The notes below the pieces were generated by a model that saw only the letters and a list, made by a program, of their open reading frames with translations, did not search any database and was not told where the DNA came from. Positions 26,153 to 35,831 of a stretch of DNA of 64,000 nt are shown here, piece by piece (position 1 is the first letter of the stretch; each line of letters starts with the position of its first letter). A program made the position numbers and the translations under genes. The DNA is from Halocatena marina (GTDB lineage Archaea; Halobacteriota; Halobacteria; Halobacteriales; Haloarculaceae), in NCBI RefSeq assembly GCF_025913575.1, contig NZ_CP109785.1:2666001-2730000 (forward strand), in the 5' to 3' direction.

Positions 26153-26911
26153 ATGTCTCGTCGAGATCAGTACTACAACAAGGCGAAACAACAGGGCTAC
26201 CGTTCGCGGGCCGCGTACAAGCTCAAGCAGCTCGATGATACAGCCAATCTCATCGACGAGCACGCCACGGTTGTCGACCTCGGGGCAGCCCCCGGAGGCT
26301 GGCTTCAGGTTGCACACGAGCTTGCCGGTGATGAGGGGACGGTCATCGGCGTTGATCGTCAGCGCATCAAGCCGATTGACGGATGTGAGACGATTAAGGG
26401 TGATATGACCGACGCGGAAACGAGAGAACGGCTACACGAGCGGATCGGAAAGGCAGACGTCGTCCTCTCGGATATGGCACCGAACATGTCTGGTGAGTAC
26501 TCACTCGATCACGCCCGATCGATTCATCTCGCTCGACAGGCGTTCGAAACCGCCCTTGCTGTGCTCGCACCAGATGGCGCGTTTGTGGTGAAGGTGTTTG
26601 ATGGACCAGATCTTTCGAAGTTCCGCTCGGACATCGAGGGCGAGTTCCAGTACGTCCGTGCCGTCCGACCAGACGCCTCTCGAGATGAATCCTCTGAGCT
26701 GTATCTCGTCGGAAAGGGACGGCTCACCGCACCGGTCCAGGTTGGCGACGAACTCGACGTTGAGATTGTCGACACCGGCCACGAAGGCGATGGTATCGCA
26801 AAAGTCGACGGATACACGCTCTTTGTTCCGGACACTGAAGTAGGCGAGACGGTCCGAACACGTATCGACGATGTGAAGCCAAACTTCGGCTTCGGAGAAC
26901 GAATGGAGTGA
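26153..26911 (+). CDS. rlmE: 23S rRNA (uridine-2'-O-)-methyltransferase with TRAM domain
   Basis: A 252-residue FtsJ/RrmJ-type SAM methyltransferase. Lys in KAKQQGYRSRAAYKLKQLD, the SAM loop VDLGAAPGGWLQVA (about residues 41-54), Asp in LSDMAPNMSG (about 104-113), Lys in FVVKVFDG and Glu in RDESSELYLVG make up the K-D-K-E tetrad. The C-terminal ~60 residues form a TRAM RNA-binding domain (VGDELDVEIVDTGHEGDGIA, FVPDTEVGETV). The TRAM fusion is characteristic of haloarchaeal versions. It methylates the 23S A-loop uridine. Confidence 0.95.
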   Translation: MSRRDQYYNKAKQQGYRSRAAYKLKQLDDTANLIDEHATVVDLGAAPGGWLQVAHELAGDEGTVIGVDRQRIKPIDGCETIKGDMTDAETRERLHERIGKADVVLSDMAPNMSGEYSLDHARSIHLARQAFETALAVLAPDGAFVVKVFDGPDLSKFRSDIEGEFQYVRAVRPDASRDESSELYLVGKGRLTAPVQVGDELDVEIVDTGHEGDGIAKVDGYTLFVPDTEVGETVRTRIDDVKPNFGFGERME

Positions 26912-27150
26912 CCGACGCGCTGCATCAAACTCCGAACTCGATCCAGCTAGACGCATCCGATACAACCGAACAGCAACGGAGTTAAACGAGAATCCAACGT
27001 CAACAAAATAGGAAAGGAATTGCTATTAGATGATAGAAAATAAAACGCTAACATGTATAAATTACAGTCGTGATTGACGACAAATATGTACTGGTTTCGA
27101 AACAATATTGAAAGATAGTTTTGGAACGCCGAGTGATGTCGGTTGCAATG
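26912..27150. other. AT-rich convergent intergenic region
   Basis: About 240 bases, markedly AT-rich (27005-27120), between the convergent rlmE and YhhQ genes; presumably holds both transcript ends. No gene seen. Confidence 0.4.
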
Positions 27151-27900
27151 TTACTTCGACATATTCCGTTTGCCAGAGGCTCCAATCTCAGGGCGGTTCG
27201 ACCGTACAAATCCCACGACAGCGTAGACGATCGGAGTATCGAGGATAGCGATGAGCAGTTTTAGCAAATATTGTCCGACGATGAGTTGGACGATGACAGC
27301 TGTCGGGAGGACCGAACCGGTGCCGAGGAACTGCGGTGCGAGCACGAACGCAATTCCAACGAAAATAACCGTGTCTATCAGCTGACTTGTGGCGGTCGAG
27401 CCGATGTTTCGCAACCAGAGTTGTGCGCCGTCGGTCGCTTCACGCAGCCGGTGGAAGATTATGACATCCCAATTCTGACTGACGAGATAGGCAATGAGAC
27501 TTCCGAGGATGATGCTTGTGCTTGCACCGAGCACGCCTTTGAACGTCTCAGGATCGACAGCACTGCTCTGGGCCGCAGGTGCCCAGATCGTGCTCCAGAC
27601 GAGCGCAAGCAGAACAAAGTTCATGAGAAAGCCAATGTTGACCATCACCTGCGCTGAACGCTTTCCGTAGAGCTCCGTGACGCAGTCTGAGGCGAAGAAC
27701 GTGAGCGTGTAGGCGAGCGCTGCGCCGGGCACGACGACCTCGTTAGCGATGAGTGGAACTGACACTGGTAGCGTAAACGCCAGCAGCTTCGAGGCTGTCA
27801 GCTGTGCGGTCACCAACGCGGTGATGAACAACGCAATCAGCGCGAGTGCGGGGACTGGTATGACGCGATCCTGCCATCCATCGCTCTCGTATCTACTCAT
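27151..27900 (-). CDS. YhhQ/VUT family queuosine-precursor transporter
   Basis: About 249 residues with six membrane helices. Family features are AQLTASKLLAF (about residues 30-40), the helix FFASDCVTELYGKRSAQVMV, SLIAYLVSQNWDVIIFHRLR with the conserved QNWD, and the C-terminal LDTPIVYAVVGFV. YhhQ imports preQ0/preQ1 in bacteria; in archaea imported preQ0 or a related base could feed archaeosine. The start at ATG 27900 lies inside the upstream RHH gene (eight-base overlap), so the two are coupled. The long upstream extension of the frame is rejected because it covers that gene. Confidence 0.88.
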   Translation of the reverse strand: MSRYESDGWQDRVIPVPALALIALFITALVTAQLTASKLLAFTLPVSVPLIANEVVVPGAALAYTLTFFASDCVTELYGKRSAQVMVNIGFLMNFVLLALVWSTIWAPAAQSSAVDPETFKGVLGASTSIILGSLIAYLVSQNWDVIIFHRLREATDGAQLWLRNIGSTATSQLIDTVIFVGIAFVLAPQFLGTGSVLPTAVIVQLIVGQYLLKLLIAILDTPIVYAVVGFVRSNRPEIGASGKRNMSK

Positions 27901-28069
27901 CGTCCTGTAACCTCCCGTGGCGCTCGTCGATCTCATCGAGCACATCGAGCGTCTTTCTGATCGATCCTCGGATGGCGTCACTCCGATTAACGAACTTTCC
28001 ATTTTCACCGACGTGTTCGTCGAGATCGTCGAGCAACTCCTGTGGGATCTCCACGCTTATCTTGGGCAT
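27893..28069 (-). CDS. ribbon-helix-helix (CopG/NikR-like) regulator
   Basis: A 58-residue protein found by translating the minus strand: MPKISVEIPQELLDDLDEHV, then GENGKFVNRSDAIRGSIRKT and LDVLDEIDERHGRLQDDE, stop TAG. The N-terminal strand KISVEIPQELL followed by two helices is the RHH dimer fold. Basic residues around NRSDAIRGSIRK are typical of this family. The stop lies eight bases inside the yhhQ start, so the regulator and transporter are co-expressed. An inverted repeat touches its start codon. The exact DNA target and ligand are unknown. Confidence 0.85.
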   Translation of the reverse strand: MPKISVEIPQELLDDLDEHVGENGKFVNRSDAIRGSIRKTLDVLDEIDERHGRLQDDE

Positions 28070-28091
28070 ACTCGAATATTATCGTTCGAGT
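28070..28091. promoter_or_regulatory. inverted repeat, candidate RHH operator
   Basis: ACTCGAA (28070-28076) and TTCGAGT (28085-28091) form a perfect 7-base inverted repeat with an 8-base A/T-rich spacer, ending next to the start codon of the RHH gene. This would suit autoregulation of the RHH-yhhQ operon; the binding itself is inference. Confidence 0.45.
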
Positions 28092-28263
28092 ACGTGTGTT
28101 CGTCGGTTCGGACTATCTGAGTCATGAGACGGACCAGAAACCATTGCACAGGCGCTGGACCAACGCTACTGTGGGTTCTGAATCGCGCTTTACCCATCGA
28201 GCCCCCGAGAAGATACAACGAGTGCGCTTCAGAGAATCTGTACCGACGACCGCTCTGCTCTGT

Positions 28264-29697
28264 TCACGTATCGGTGTCGGATTCATCCAGCGCGTGCCAC
28301 GACAGCCGTGGGTTTCTGGCCGCGCTTGCTTGATCGATCTGCCGCGCTGTGGTGCGCTGTGGTGCACTCTCGACCGTCTCCTCGCTTTCTGCTGCCACGG
28401 CGTTGAACGCGTGAGCAAGCTGGTCGAGCGTCCGCTGGTTCTCGATTTCGGTCGGTTCTGTCATCAGCGCTTCGTCCACGGCTTCGGGCCACTTCGTTGT
28501 CGGCGGGTGGACACCGTGATCGAGCATACGCTTTGCGACAGAGGCGGCGTCCATATCCGCGCTGGCGACGAATTCGTGGTGGAATGGATCGAACGGGATG
28601 TCGTATTCGATCTGGCTTGCGAGGTAGTTCGCGTTCAGCACGGCCTTTGCGCTCGCATCGGTCAGGCCAGCATCTCCGAGTCGGGCAATGTAGGCGTAGG
28701 TCTTGACGAGCACGAGCCAGTTGCCCTGATAACCGTGGACTCGCCCGATCGTGCGTTCGGGTGAAAACAGTTCGAACCCATCATCTGTCTGCTCGACACG
28801 CGGTTCGGGCAGAAATTCTTCGAGTTCGTCGACGACGCCGACGGGACCTGCGCCGGGACCACCACCACCGTGGGGCGTTGCAAACGTCTTGTGGACGTTA
28901 TAGTGCATGACGTCAAAGCCCATGTCGCCTGGACGGGCACGTCCGAGTAGCGCGTTTAGGTTCGCACCGTCGTAGTAGAGCAACCCACCAGCGTCGTGGA
29001 CGATGTCGGCGATTTCTGTGATGTCACGCTCGAACAGTCCGAGCGTGTTCGGGTTCGTAAGCATGAGCGCAGCGGTGTCATCGCTCACAGCAGCCGACAG
29101 CGCATCCAGATCGACGCGGCCGTCTTCGGCACTAGGGAGACTCACCACGTCGTAGCCCGCTAACGCCGCGGTTGCGAAGTTCGTGCCGTGGGCGCTGTCC
29201 GGAACGAGGACCTCGTTTCTGTCGTTTCCGTGTGCCTCGTGGTATGCTTTGGCGACGAGGATACCAGTGAACTCACCCGCCGCACCGGCCGGTGGTTGGA
29301 GCGTGACGGCGTCCATCCCGCCGATTCGTTCGAGATACTCCTGCAGTCGGTACATGAGTTCGAGCGTCCCCTGTACGCTATCGGAGGATCGGTCGGGGTG
29401 AACGGCTCCGGCAGGGAGTGCAGCCACGTCCTCGGTGAACGACGGATTGTACTTCATCGTACAGGAGCCGAGCGGAAACGGACCATTTTCGATCCCATAG
29501 TTCATTTCAGAGAGCCGGGTGTAGTGTCGTGCGAGCTCTGGCTCGGAGAGAGCGGGGAGTGAGAGCGACTCACGCGTAAGGTCCGCTGGGAGTTCGGACT
29601 CGGTGGACTCGACAGCAACGTCCTCCGATCGCTTCTCCGTGAGGAGTGGCTCATAGCAGTCGTCTCCGTTCGTCCAGCGTGCTTGGTCGTACTTCAT
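28264..29697 (-). CDS. gcvPB: glycine dehydrogenase (decarboxylating) subunit 2
   Basis: A 477-residue PLP subunit of the glycine cleavage P-protein, which decarboxylates glycine and passes the aminomethyl group to lipoyl-GcvH. The Schiff-base lysine is in [19 protein letters not shown] (about residues 263-281); [22 protein letters not shown] and [17 protein letters not shown] are family motifs. ATG start; its first four bases overlap the gcvPA stop. The C-terminal ~40 residues after [10 protein letters not shown] are low-complexity and polar. Confidence 0.95.
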   Translation of the reverse strand: MKYDQARWTNGDDCYEPLLTEKRSEDVAVESTESELPADLTRESLSLPALSEPELARHYTRLSEMNYGIENGPFPLGSCTMKYNPSFTEDVAALPAGAVHPDRSSDSVQGTLELMYRLQEYLERIGGMDAVTLQPPAGAAGEFTGILVAKAYHEAHGNDRNEVLVPDSAHGTNFATAALAGYDVVSLPSAEDGRVDLDALSAAVSDDTAALMLTNPNTLGLFERDITEIADIVHDAGGLLYYDGANLNALLGRARPGDMGFDVMHYNVHKTFATPHGGGGPGAGPVGVVDELEEFLPEPRVEQTDDGFELFSPERTIGRVHGYQGNWLVLVKTYAYIARLGDAGLTDASAKAVLNANYLASQIEYDIPFDPFHHEFVASADMDAASVAKRMLDHGVHPPTTKWPEAVDEALMTEPTEIENQRTLDQLAHAFNAVAAESEETVESAPQRTTARQIDQASAARNPRLSWHALDESDTDT

Positions 29698-31025
29698 GCG
29701 ATTACCTCCAGTGTCTCAACGAATTCATCGCGCGCAGCGGCGTTCGTTTCGGTCGTACACACCTGTAGCATGTGGTCATCGATGGCGTGGACAGCGAAGC
29801 CGTGTTTTTCGAGCGCTGCTGTAATCTCAGCTGCCTTCCGGTCAGTCCGAACGACGAACTCGCGGAAGTGGTGGCGGTCGTGAATCGGGGCGTCGATGCC
29901 GTCGATCGCGTCCAACCGCGCAGCTAGCTCTCTCGCGCTCCGGACACAGTCGTTTGCGAGATCGAGTAAGCCGTCGGGACCGAGCGATGCGACACACATC
30001 GCGGTTCGGAGCGCGACCCACGCTTGGTTCGTACAGATGTTACTCGTCGCACGCTCTCGACGGATGTGCTGTTCGCGGGTCTGTAGTGTGAGAGTGTACG
30101 CGCGCCGTTCCGTCGCGTCCTCGCTCACTCCAACGAGTCGGCCAGGGACCTGACGCAAAAACGCCTCGCGGCAGGCGAACAGACCGAGACCCATCCCGTA
30201 GCTCATCGGAAGTCCGAGCGATCCCGCTTCTCCGACAACGACATCGACGCCAACGCTCGCTGGTTCCTGCAACAGCGCGAGCGCGACGATGTCGGAGCCA
30301 AGGCAGAATAATGCGTCGTGCGCGTGCGCGAGGTCCCCAATTTCTTCGAGATGCTCCTCTATTGTGCCCCGAACGGTCGGAGTTTCGGCGTACAACAACG
30401 CTATGTCCTCGTTCATCCGTTGTTCGAGGGTGTTTAGATCGACGTTTCCGTCGTCCATCGGGTAGGACTCGACCGTCAGGTCGGTGCCAGCAACGTAGTT
30501 TTCGAGGACAGCACGACGGTTATGGTGGAGGAGTTCGGGCACCAGCACCGTCTTTCCCGTGGTCTGTCGAACTCGGTCGGCGAGTGTCGCCGCCTCACCG
30601 AGCGCGGTGGCTGCGTCGTACATCGAGCAGTTTGCTACGGGGAGACCAGTCAGCTCGACGAGCATCGACTGATACTCGAATAATGCCTGCAAGAACCCTT
30701 GCGCGACTTCGGGTTGATACTGGGTGTAGCTCGTGAGGAACTCAGACCGATCTGCGAGATGATCGACCCACGACGGCACGTAGTGGTCGTAGTGGCCTCG
30801 GCCGAGAAACTCCGTCAGATCGGCATTCCTATCGAGTAGTGCATCGGTCTCGGCGATCACAGACTGTTCTGACTGTTGGGGAATGTCGAATTCGCCCTCA
30901 AACAGTACCTCCTCCGGGATGTCGAACAAGTCCTCTTCGCTGTCTGCCCCGATGGCATCGAGCATGAATGCCGTTTCATCAGGCGTATGCGGCGCGAAGG
31001 GACTGCCAGTGTCGTTATTGCTCAT
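29694..31025 (-). CDS. gcvPA: glycine dehydrogenase (decarboxylating) subunit 1
   Basis: About 443 residues of the P-protein alpha subunit, partner of GcvPB in the split archaeal/Bacillus-type enzyme. [40 protein letters not shown] (about residues 106-125) and [20 protein letters not shown] are diagnostic. I start at the ATG at 31025 ([10 protein letters not shown]); homologues start near this. No gcvT or gcvH occurs in the window, so the rest of the system must lie elsewhere. Confidence 0.95.
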   Translation of the reverse strand: MSNNDTGSPFAPHTPDETAFMLDAIGADSEEDLFDIPEEVLFEGEFDIPQQSEQSVIAETDALLDRNADLTEFLGRGHYDHYVPSWVDHLADRSEFLTSYTQYQPEVAQGFLQALFEYQSMLVELTGLPVANCSMYDAATALGEAATLADRVRQTTGKTVLVPELLHHNRRAVLENYVAGTDLTVESYPMDDGNVDLNTLEQRMNEDIALLYAETPTVRGTIEEHLEEIGDLAHAHDALFCLGSDIVALALLQEPASVGVDVVVGEAGSLGLPMSYGMGLGLFACREAFLRQVPGRLVGVSEDATERRAYTLTLQTREQHIRRERATSNICTNQAWVALRTAMCVASLGPDGLLDLANDCVRSARELAARLDAIDGIDAPIHDRHHFREFVVRTDRKAAEITAALEKHGFAVHAIDDHMLQVCTTETNAAARDEFVETLEVIA

Positions 31026-31270
31026 GGTAAACGTAGATCGGTGGTCGTCCACGGCACAGCTAGTGGGAAAAATTTGCGAGCGCGAGCATATCAGACCCGC
31101 GATTCAGCCGTCCGATCTTGCAACACACTTTTCGATAAGATCCGTGCTGAATTGTTGTGGTTGTTCGTCTGGATAGTACCGCAGTCTCTGATCGTATCAG
31201 CATCTCTCGCCTGAACAGGTCTGTCTCTTTTAGTGAGCTACGTTGCTGGGTACTCTGTATCCTGTCTTTG

Positions 31271-31660
31271 ATGCCTCGAACGGTGTCCATCGAAGACGTT
31301 TGCCCCAGTCAGCTCTATCTCAGCAGCGCGAAGGTGGGTGCTGTCATCGAATGGTTCGATTTCGATCATCCAGATCCGATTGTGCTTCCGGTACGTGACT
31401 ACGACGGTGACCCGTATCTGACTGATGGTCACACGCGTGCATTCGTCGCCTCTCTTGCGGGAAACGAGAAACTACGAGTGACGCGAGATGAGACCTCTTT
31501 CGAACGAACCGACCTACAAGTCTATCACGAGTGTCTCAGTTGGTGTTCGAGCGCGGGGATCACGACCATCAGTGATCTCGCCGGGCGGGTCCTGAGTCCG
31601 AAAGCGTACGAGAAGCAGTGGATCGAACGCTGTCATCGAGTGGCCGAACAATTCGAGTGA
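31271..31660 (+). CDS. small ParB-like domain protein, unknown role
   Basis: A 129-residue protein. VLPVRDYDGDPYLTDGHTRA (about residues 37-56) resembles the ParB N-terminal fold, where a D-G-H-x-R motif binds nucleotide, but no DNA-binding or partner domain follows. The second half, with ECLSWCSSAGITTISDLAGR, is unrecognised. ATG 31271 is chosen because upstream residues are not halophile-like. It stands alone between gcvPA (divergent) and the mutase gene. Confidence 0.65.
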   Translation: MPRTVSIEDVCPSQLYLSSAKVGAVIEWFDFDHPDPIVLPVRDYDGDPYLTDGHTRAFVASLAGNEKLRVTRDETSFERTDLQVYHECLSWCSSAGITTISDLAGRVLSPKAYEKQWIERCHRVAEQFE

Positions 31661-31728
31661 GAATTCACAATGTTGTGAGCAACAGTCGAAGGAGGATCGA
31701 CAGCGGAACATCATGGAGGTCGGGAACG

Positions 31729-31735
31729 TTAATAC
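31729..31735 (+). promoter_or_regulatory. TATA-like box of the mutase gene
   Basis: TTAATAC centred 27 bases before the ATG at 31759; supports a leaderless start for the methylmalonyl-CoA mutase gene. Confidence 0.5.
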
Positions 31736-31758
31736 ACGTGCAAGTGGTTATTACAACC

Positions 31759-33459
31759 ATGTTCGATGAGGAGGATTTACACGAAATTCGAGCGTCTCAC
31801 GAGGAATGGCAAGCGGAAACCCTCGATCCGGCGCTCGATGCTCACGGCGAACGCAGGGATCGGTTCGCTACGGTGTCGAACCACGAAGTAGATCGCCTGT
31901 ATACCCCTGCGGATATCTCCAATCTCGATTATGAGGACGATCTCGGATACCCCGGCGAGCCACCGTACACCCGTGGACCGTATCCGACGATGTACCGAGG
32001 GCGCACGTGGACGATGCGTCAGTTCGCCGGATTCGGCACTGCAGAGGAGACCAACGAGCGCTTTCACTACCTCATTGAGGAAGGACAGACCGGACTCTCG
32101 ACTGCGTTCGACATGCCGAGCCTGATGGGGATCGACTCGGACGATCCGATGAGCCAAGGAGAGGTCGGCAAAGAGGGTGTTGCGGTCGATACGCTTCGGG
32201 ATATGGAGATCCTCTTCGACGGTATCGACCTCGATACTGTCTCGACATCGTTTACGATCAACCCGAGTGCGATCGTCATCTACGCGATGTATCTCGCGCT
32301 GGCAGACCAACAGGGAGTTCCGCGCGAACAGGTCCGTGGGACGCTCCAGAACGATATGCTGAAGGAGTTCATCGCACAGAAAGAGTGGGTCATCCCACCG
32401 AAGCCGAGTGTCGACATCGTCACGGATGTGGTCGAATACGCGACCGAGAACACGCCGAAATTCTACCCGGTTTCAGTCTCGGGCTATCATATCCGCGAAG
32501 CTGGTTCGACGGCCGCACAGGAACTCGCGTTCACGCTCGCGGACGGCTTTGCGTACGTTGAAGCTGCTCTCGAACGGGGATTGGACGTAGACAGCGTTGC
32601 GCCACAGCTCTCGTTCTTTTTCAACTCGCACAACTCTGTGTTCGAAGAGGTTGCAAAGTTCCGCGCCGCTCGGCGCATCTACGAGCGTGTGATGACAGAG
32701 CGCTACGGAGCCGAAAGCGGTGCCGCCCGGCGACTGAAGTTCCACACCCAGACAGCTGGGCAGTCACTGACGGCCCAACAGCCGCTCAACAACATCATCC
32801 GAGTGACGCTGCAGGCGGCGGCAGCCGTTATGGGTGGCACACAGAGTCTTCACACCAACAGCTACGACGAGGCGCTTGCACTACCGAGCGAGGAGGCAGT
32901 CCGCGTCGCACTGCGCACACAACAGATCATTGCTGATGAATCCGGATTGGCTGATATCGTCGATCCGCTTGGTGGAAGCTACGCCATCGAGACGCTCACT
33001 GATGAGATGGAATCTGAGGTGATGTCCTACATCGATGAGATCGAAGAGATGGGCGACGGATCGATCCACGACGGCGTCCTCCGAGGCATCGACGAGGGCT
33101 ATTTCCACCGCGAGATTCAGGACTCGGCCTACGAGTACCAAGAACGCGTCGATGCAGAGGAAGAGACCGTCGTCGGCGTCAACAAGCACACTATGGAAGA
33201 AGATACGAGACCGGAACTTCTCCACGTCGGCGAAAAATCCGCGACACGACAGATCGAACGACTCGAACAAGTGAAAGAACAACGCGATGACGAAGCCGTC
33301 GCAGAGACACTCACAGCACTCGAAGAAGCGATCCTCGCTGGTAAAAACACTGTCCCGTACGTCATCGACGCCGTGAAAGCCTACGCCACAATGGGCGAAA
33401 TAATGCAGGTCTACGAAGCAGAACACGGGAGCTATACCGAGACGATTAGCGTAACCTGA
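31759..33459 (+). CDS. methylmalonyl-CoA mutase large subunit
   Basis: A 566-residue TIM-barrel subunit of the B12-dependent mutase converting methylmalonyl-CoA to succinyl-CoA, used in propionate metabolism and related carbon cycles. FAGFGTAEETNERFHYLIEE (about residues 96-115), TGLSTAFDMPSLMGIDSDDP, FYPVSVSGYHIREAGSTA and MGGTQSLHTNSYDEALALPS are clear family segments. The B12-binding domain is absent, as usual in archaea, where a separate small subunit supplies it; none is in this window. Start set by the TATA box at 31729. Confidence 0.95.
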   Translation: MFDEEDLHEIRASHEEWQAETLDPALDAHGERRDRFATVSNHEVDRLYTPADISNLDYEDDLGYPGEPPYTRGPYPTMYRGRTWTMRQFAGFGTAEETNERFHYLIEEGQTGLSTAFDMPSLMGIDSDDPMSQGEVGKEGVAVDTLRDMEILFDGIDLDTVSTSFTINPSAIVIYAMYLALADQQGVPREQVRGTLQNDMLKEFIAQKEWVIPPKPSVDIVTDVVEYATENTPKFYPVSVSGYHIREAGSTAAQELAFTLADGFAYVEAALERGLDVDSVAPQLSFFFNSHNSVFEEVAKFRAARRIYERVMTERYGAESGAARRLKFHTQTAGQSLTAQQPLNNIIRVTLQAAAAVMGGTQSLHTNSYDEALALPSEEAVRVALRTQQIIADESGLADIVDPLGGSYAIETLTDEMESEVMSYIDEIEEMGDGSIHDGVLRGIDEGYFHREIQDSAYEYQERVDAEEETVVGVNKHTMEEDTRPELLHVGEKSATRQIERLEQVKEQRDDEAVAETLTALEEAILAGKNTVPYVIDAVKAYATMGEIMQVYEAEHGSYTETISVT

Positions 33460-33669
33460 GATAGCCCACCACAGAAGCAGTGAGTGGGCCGACACACTGC
33501 AACCGACACAAGCAGTCAGGGAGTCGTTCGGACTGGTACAGAACGACGCTATCGTTCGAATGGTAGGCCTCAGATATGAGGAAAGTGTTGGACAGTAATA
33601 AAATCTCTTTTAATTAATTATGTATTATAACTTGTATGTTGTGAGATTTTATACACATTTACTGTAATA

Positions 33670-33686
33670 AAACTATATAATAGTTT
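33670..33686. repeat. AT-rich inverted repeat upstream of the acetyl-CoA synthetase gene
   Basis: AAACTAT (33670-33676) and ATAGTTT (33680-33686) form a perfect 7-base inverted repeat with a 3-base spacer, about 46 bases before the gene, within a strongly AT-rich stretch (33590-33710). It could be a promoter element or regulator site, or simply AT-rich chance. Confidence 0.35.
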
Positions 33687-33731
33687 ATTGTCGTTAATGC
33701 TATGTGGTGGGTGTTCATATGACCTAGCGAG

Positions 33732-35708
33732 ATGAGCAACGAGGAACAAGAACTGGAAGCTCGATTAGCTGATCAGGAATATTTCCGGCCCTCACCCGAG
33801 TTCGTCGGGCAGGCGAACGTGAGTGATCCAGCAATCTACGATCGATTCGATGATTTTCCGGCGGGTTTCGAAGAATACGCCGAATTATTGGACTGGGACA
33901 AACGCTGGGATGAGGTGTTAGACGCGAGCAACCCCCCGTTTTATGAGTGGTTCGTCGGCGGGGAGTTGAATGCCTCGTACAACTGCGTCGATCGACATCT
34001 CGACGAGCGCAAGAATCAAGCGGCACTGCGTTGGGAGGGCGAAGACGGCACACAGCGCACGCTCACCTACCAAGATCTCTACCGAGAGGTCAACGAGATG
34101 GCGGCCGCCTTACAATCAATCGGTGTTGAAGAAGACGACATCGTGACGATCCACCTTCCCATGGTGCCCGCCTTGCCGATCACGATGCTAGCGTGTGCTC
34201 GTCTTGGCGCCCCCCATTCGGTGGTGTTCGCGGGCTTTTCGGCCAGCGCGCTAGCCGAGCGAGTGCGTGATGCCGACTCCGAGTACATCATCACGATCGA
34301 CGGCTACTACCGCCGAGACGAGTTGCTCGATCACATCCAGAAAACCGATCAGGCGCTCACAGAGGTCGAACACGACCCACAGGTACTGGCGTGGACCCGC
34401 CACGACGACGCTCGTCACGAGATCGACGAGGAGTATACGATGGTCGACGACTTACTGGCCGAGCACCGTCGTGAGGAGGTCGAGCCAGTCTCACGGGCGG
34501 CTGAGGATCCGCTGTTCTTGATGTACACCTCAGGGACGACAGGCAAGCCCAAGGGCTGTCAGCACCGGACAGGAGGATATCTCGCGTACGTGACGGGAAC
34601 TTCGAAATACGTCGAGGATATCAAGCCTGAGGACACCTACTGGTGTTCGGCGGATATCGGCTGGATTACTGGGCACTCGTATATCGTGTATGGGCCGCTC
34701 GCGCTCGGAACGACGTCGCTCATGTACGAGGGTGCGCCGGATCATCCACACAAGGGACGCATCTGGGAGATCGCAGAGCGCTACGACGTGGATATCTTCC
34801 ACACCTCTCCCACTGCCGTGCGGATGTTCATGAAATGGGGCGAAGAGTATCCCGAAGAGTACGACTTTGACTTCCGGCATATGACGACAGTTGGTGAACC
34901 GATCCAGCCCGAGGCGTGGCTGTGGTATTACACCCACATTGGCGATGAAAGCGCGGTGATCGTCGACACGTGGTGGCAGACCGAAACAGGCGGACACCTG
35001 ATCACGAACCTCCCTGCGCTCCAAGACATGAAGCCCGGGAGTGCAGGTGTGCCTGCTCCAGGAATCGCTCCCGCACTCTACAACGATGCGGGCGAATCTC
35101 TCGAATCAGCGAACGGTCAAGCGGGTAATCTCGTGATCGAGAACCCATGGCCGGGAATGCTCCAGACGGTCTACGGTGACGACGAGCGATTCATCAATAC
35201 CTACTGGGCGGACTTTTCGGAGACAGACTCTGATGACTGGCACGATTGGACGTACAAGGCAGGCGACGGCGCGGTCCACGCCCAAGATGGTTACTTCCGG
35301 GTGCTCGGGCGGTTAGATGACGTGATGAACGTGGCGGGGCACCGGCTGGGAACGATGGAGCTCGAATCAGCAGTCGCAGAAGTCGAAGCCGTGGCCGAGG
35401 CAGCGGTAGCCGCACGCGAGCACGCCGAGAAAGGGGAAGTTCCGGACGTCTACGTCACGCTGCGCGAAGGTCAGGAAGAAAGCGAGGAGGTACGCGAGGC
35501 GATCGTCGGGGCGATCGAAACGGAAATCGGACCATTCGCGCGACCGGCGAACGTGCTGTTTGTCGCTGATTTGCCCAAGACTCGATCGGGGAAGATCATG
35601 CGCCGGCTGCTTGAGGACATCTCGAACGAGGAGGAACTGGGCGATACGACGACGCTACGCGATCCCAGCGTCCCCGAACAGATCCGCGAACAGATCCAAG
35701 CAGGCTGA
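33732..35708 (+). CDS. acs: acetyl-CoA synthetase (AMP-forming)
   Basis: A 658-residue adenylate-forming enzyme that activates acetate (or a short acyl acid) to acyl-CoA. The P-loop YTSGTTGKPKG (about residues 263-273), the aromatic motif DTWWQTETGGH (about 414-424), and DGYFRVLGRLDDVMNVAGHR (the hinge) are present. The C-terminal catalytic lysine is in LPKTRSGKIMRRLLED. Full length. It lies alone after a long AT-rich spacer; the gene itself looks GC-richer than neighbours by eye. Propionate as substrate cannot be excluded. Confidence 0.94.
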   Translation: MSNEEQELEARLADQEYFRPSPEFVGQANVSDPAIYDRFDDFPAGFEEYAELLDWDKRWDEVLDASNPPFYEWFVGGELNASYNCVDRHLDERKNQAALRWEGEDGTQRTLTYQDLYREVNEMAAALQSIGVEEDDIVTIHLPMVPALPITMLACARLGAPHSVVFAGFSASALAERVRDADSEYIITIDGYYRRDELLDHIQKTDQALTEVEHDPQVLAWTRHDDARHEIDEEYTMVDDLLAEHRREEVEPVSRAAEDPLFLMYTSGTTGKPKGCQHRTGGYLAYVTGTSKYVEDIKPEDTYWCSADIGWITGHSYIVYGPLALGTTSLMYEGAPDHPHKGRIWEIAERYDVDIFHTSPTAVRMFMKWGEEYPEEYDFDFRHMTTVGEPIQPEAWLWYYTHIGDESAVIVDTWWQTETGGHLITNLPALQDMKPGSAGVPAPGIAPALYNDAGESLESANGQAGNLVIENPWPGMLQTVYGDDERFINTYWADFSETDSDDWHDWTYKAGDGAVHAQDGYFRVLGRLDDVMNVAGHRLGTMELESAVAEVEAVAEAAVAAREHAEKGEVPDVYVTLREGQEESEEVREAIVGAIETEIGPFARPANVLFVADLPKTRSGKIMRRLLEDISNEEELGDTTTLRDPSVPEQIREQIQAG

Positions 35709-35831
35709 AACGTACCAGTAAATCCTGACAGTTCCACAGTTCGCTTCCGTTTCTCGTTTTATTGCTCGTGTTCGTTATTCCTGCTTGATCGTGAGATGAG
35801 ATTCGACGTGAACGGACGGTCAGTCGTTTCC

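Noticed and set aside
27901..28008. N-terminal extension of the YhhQ protein
   Set aside because: It overlaps the RHH gene in another frame, and homologues start at the helix following the ATG at 27900.
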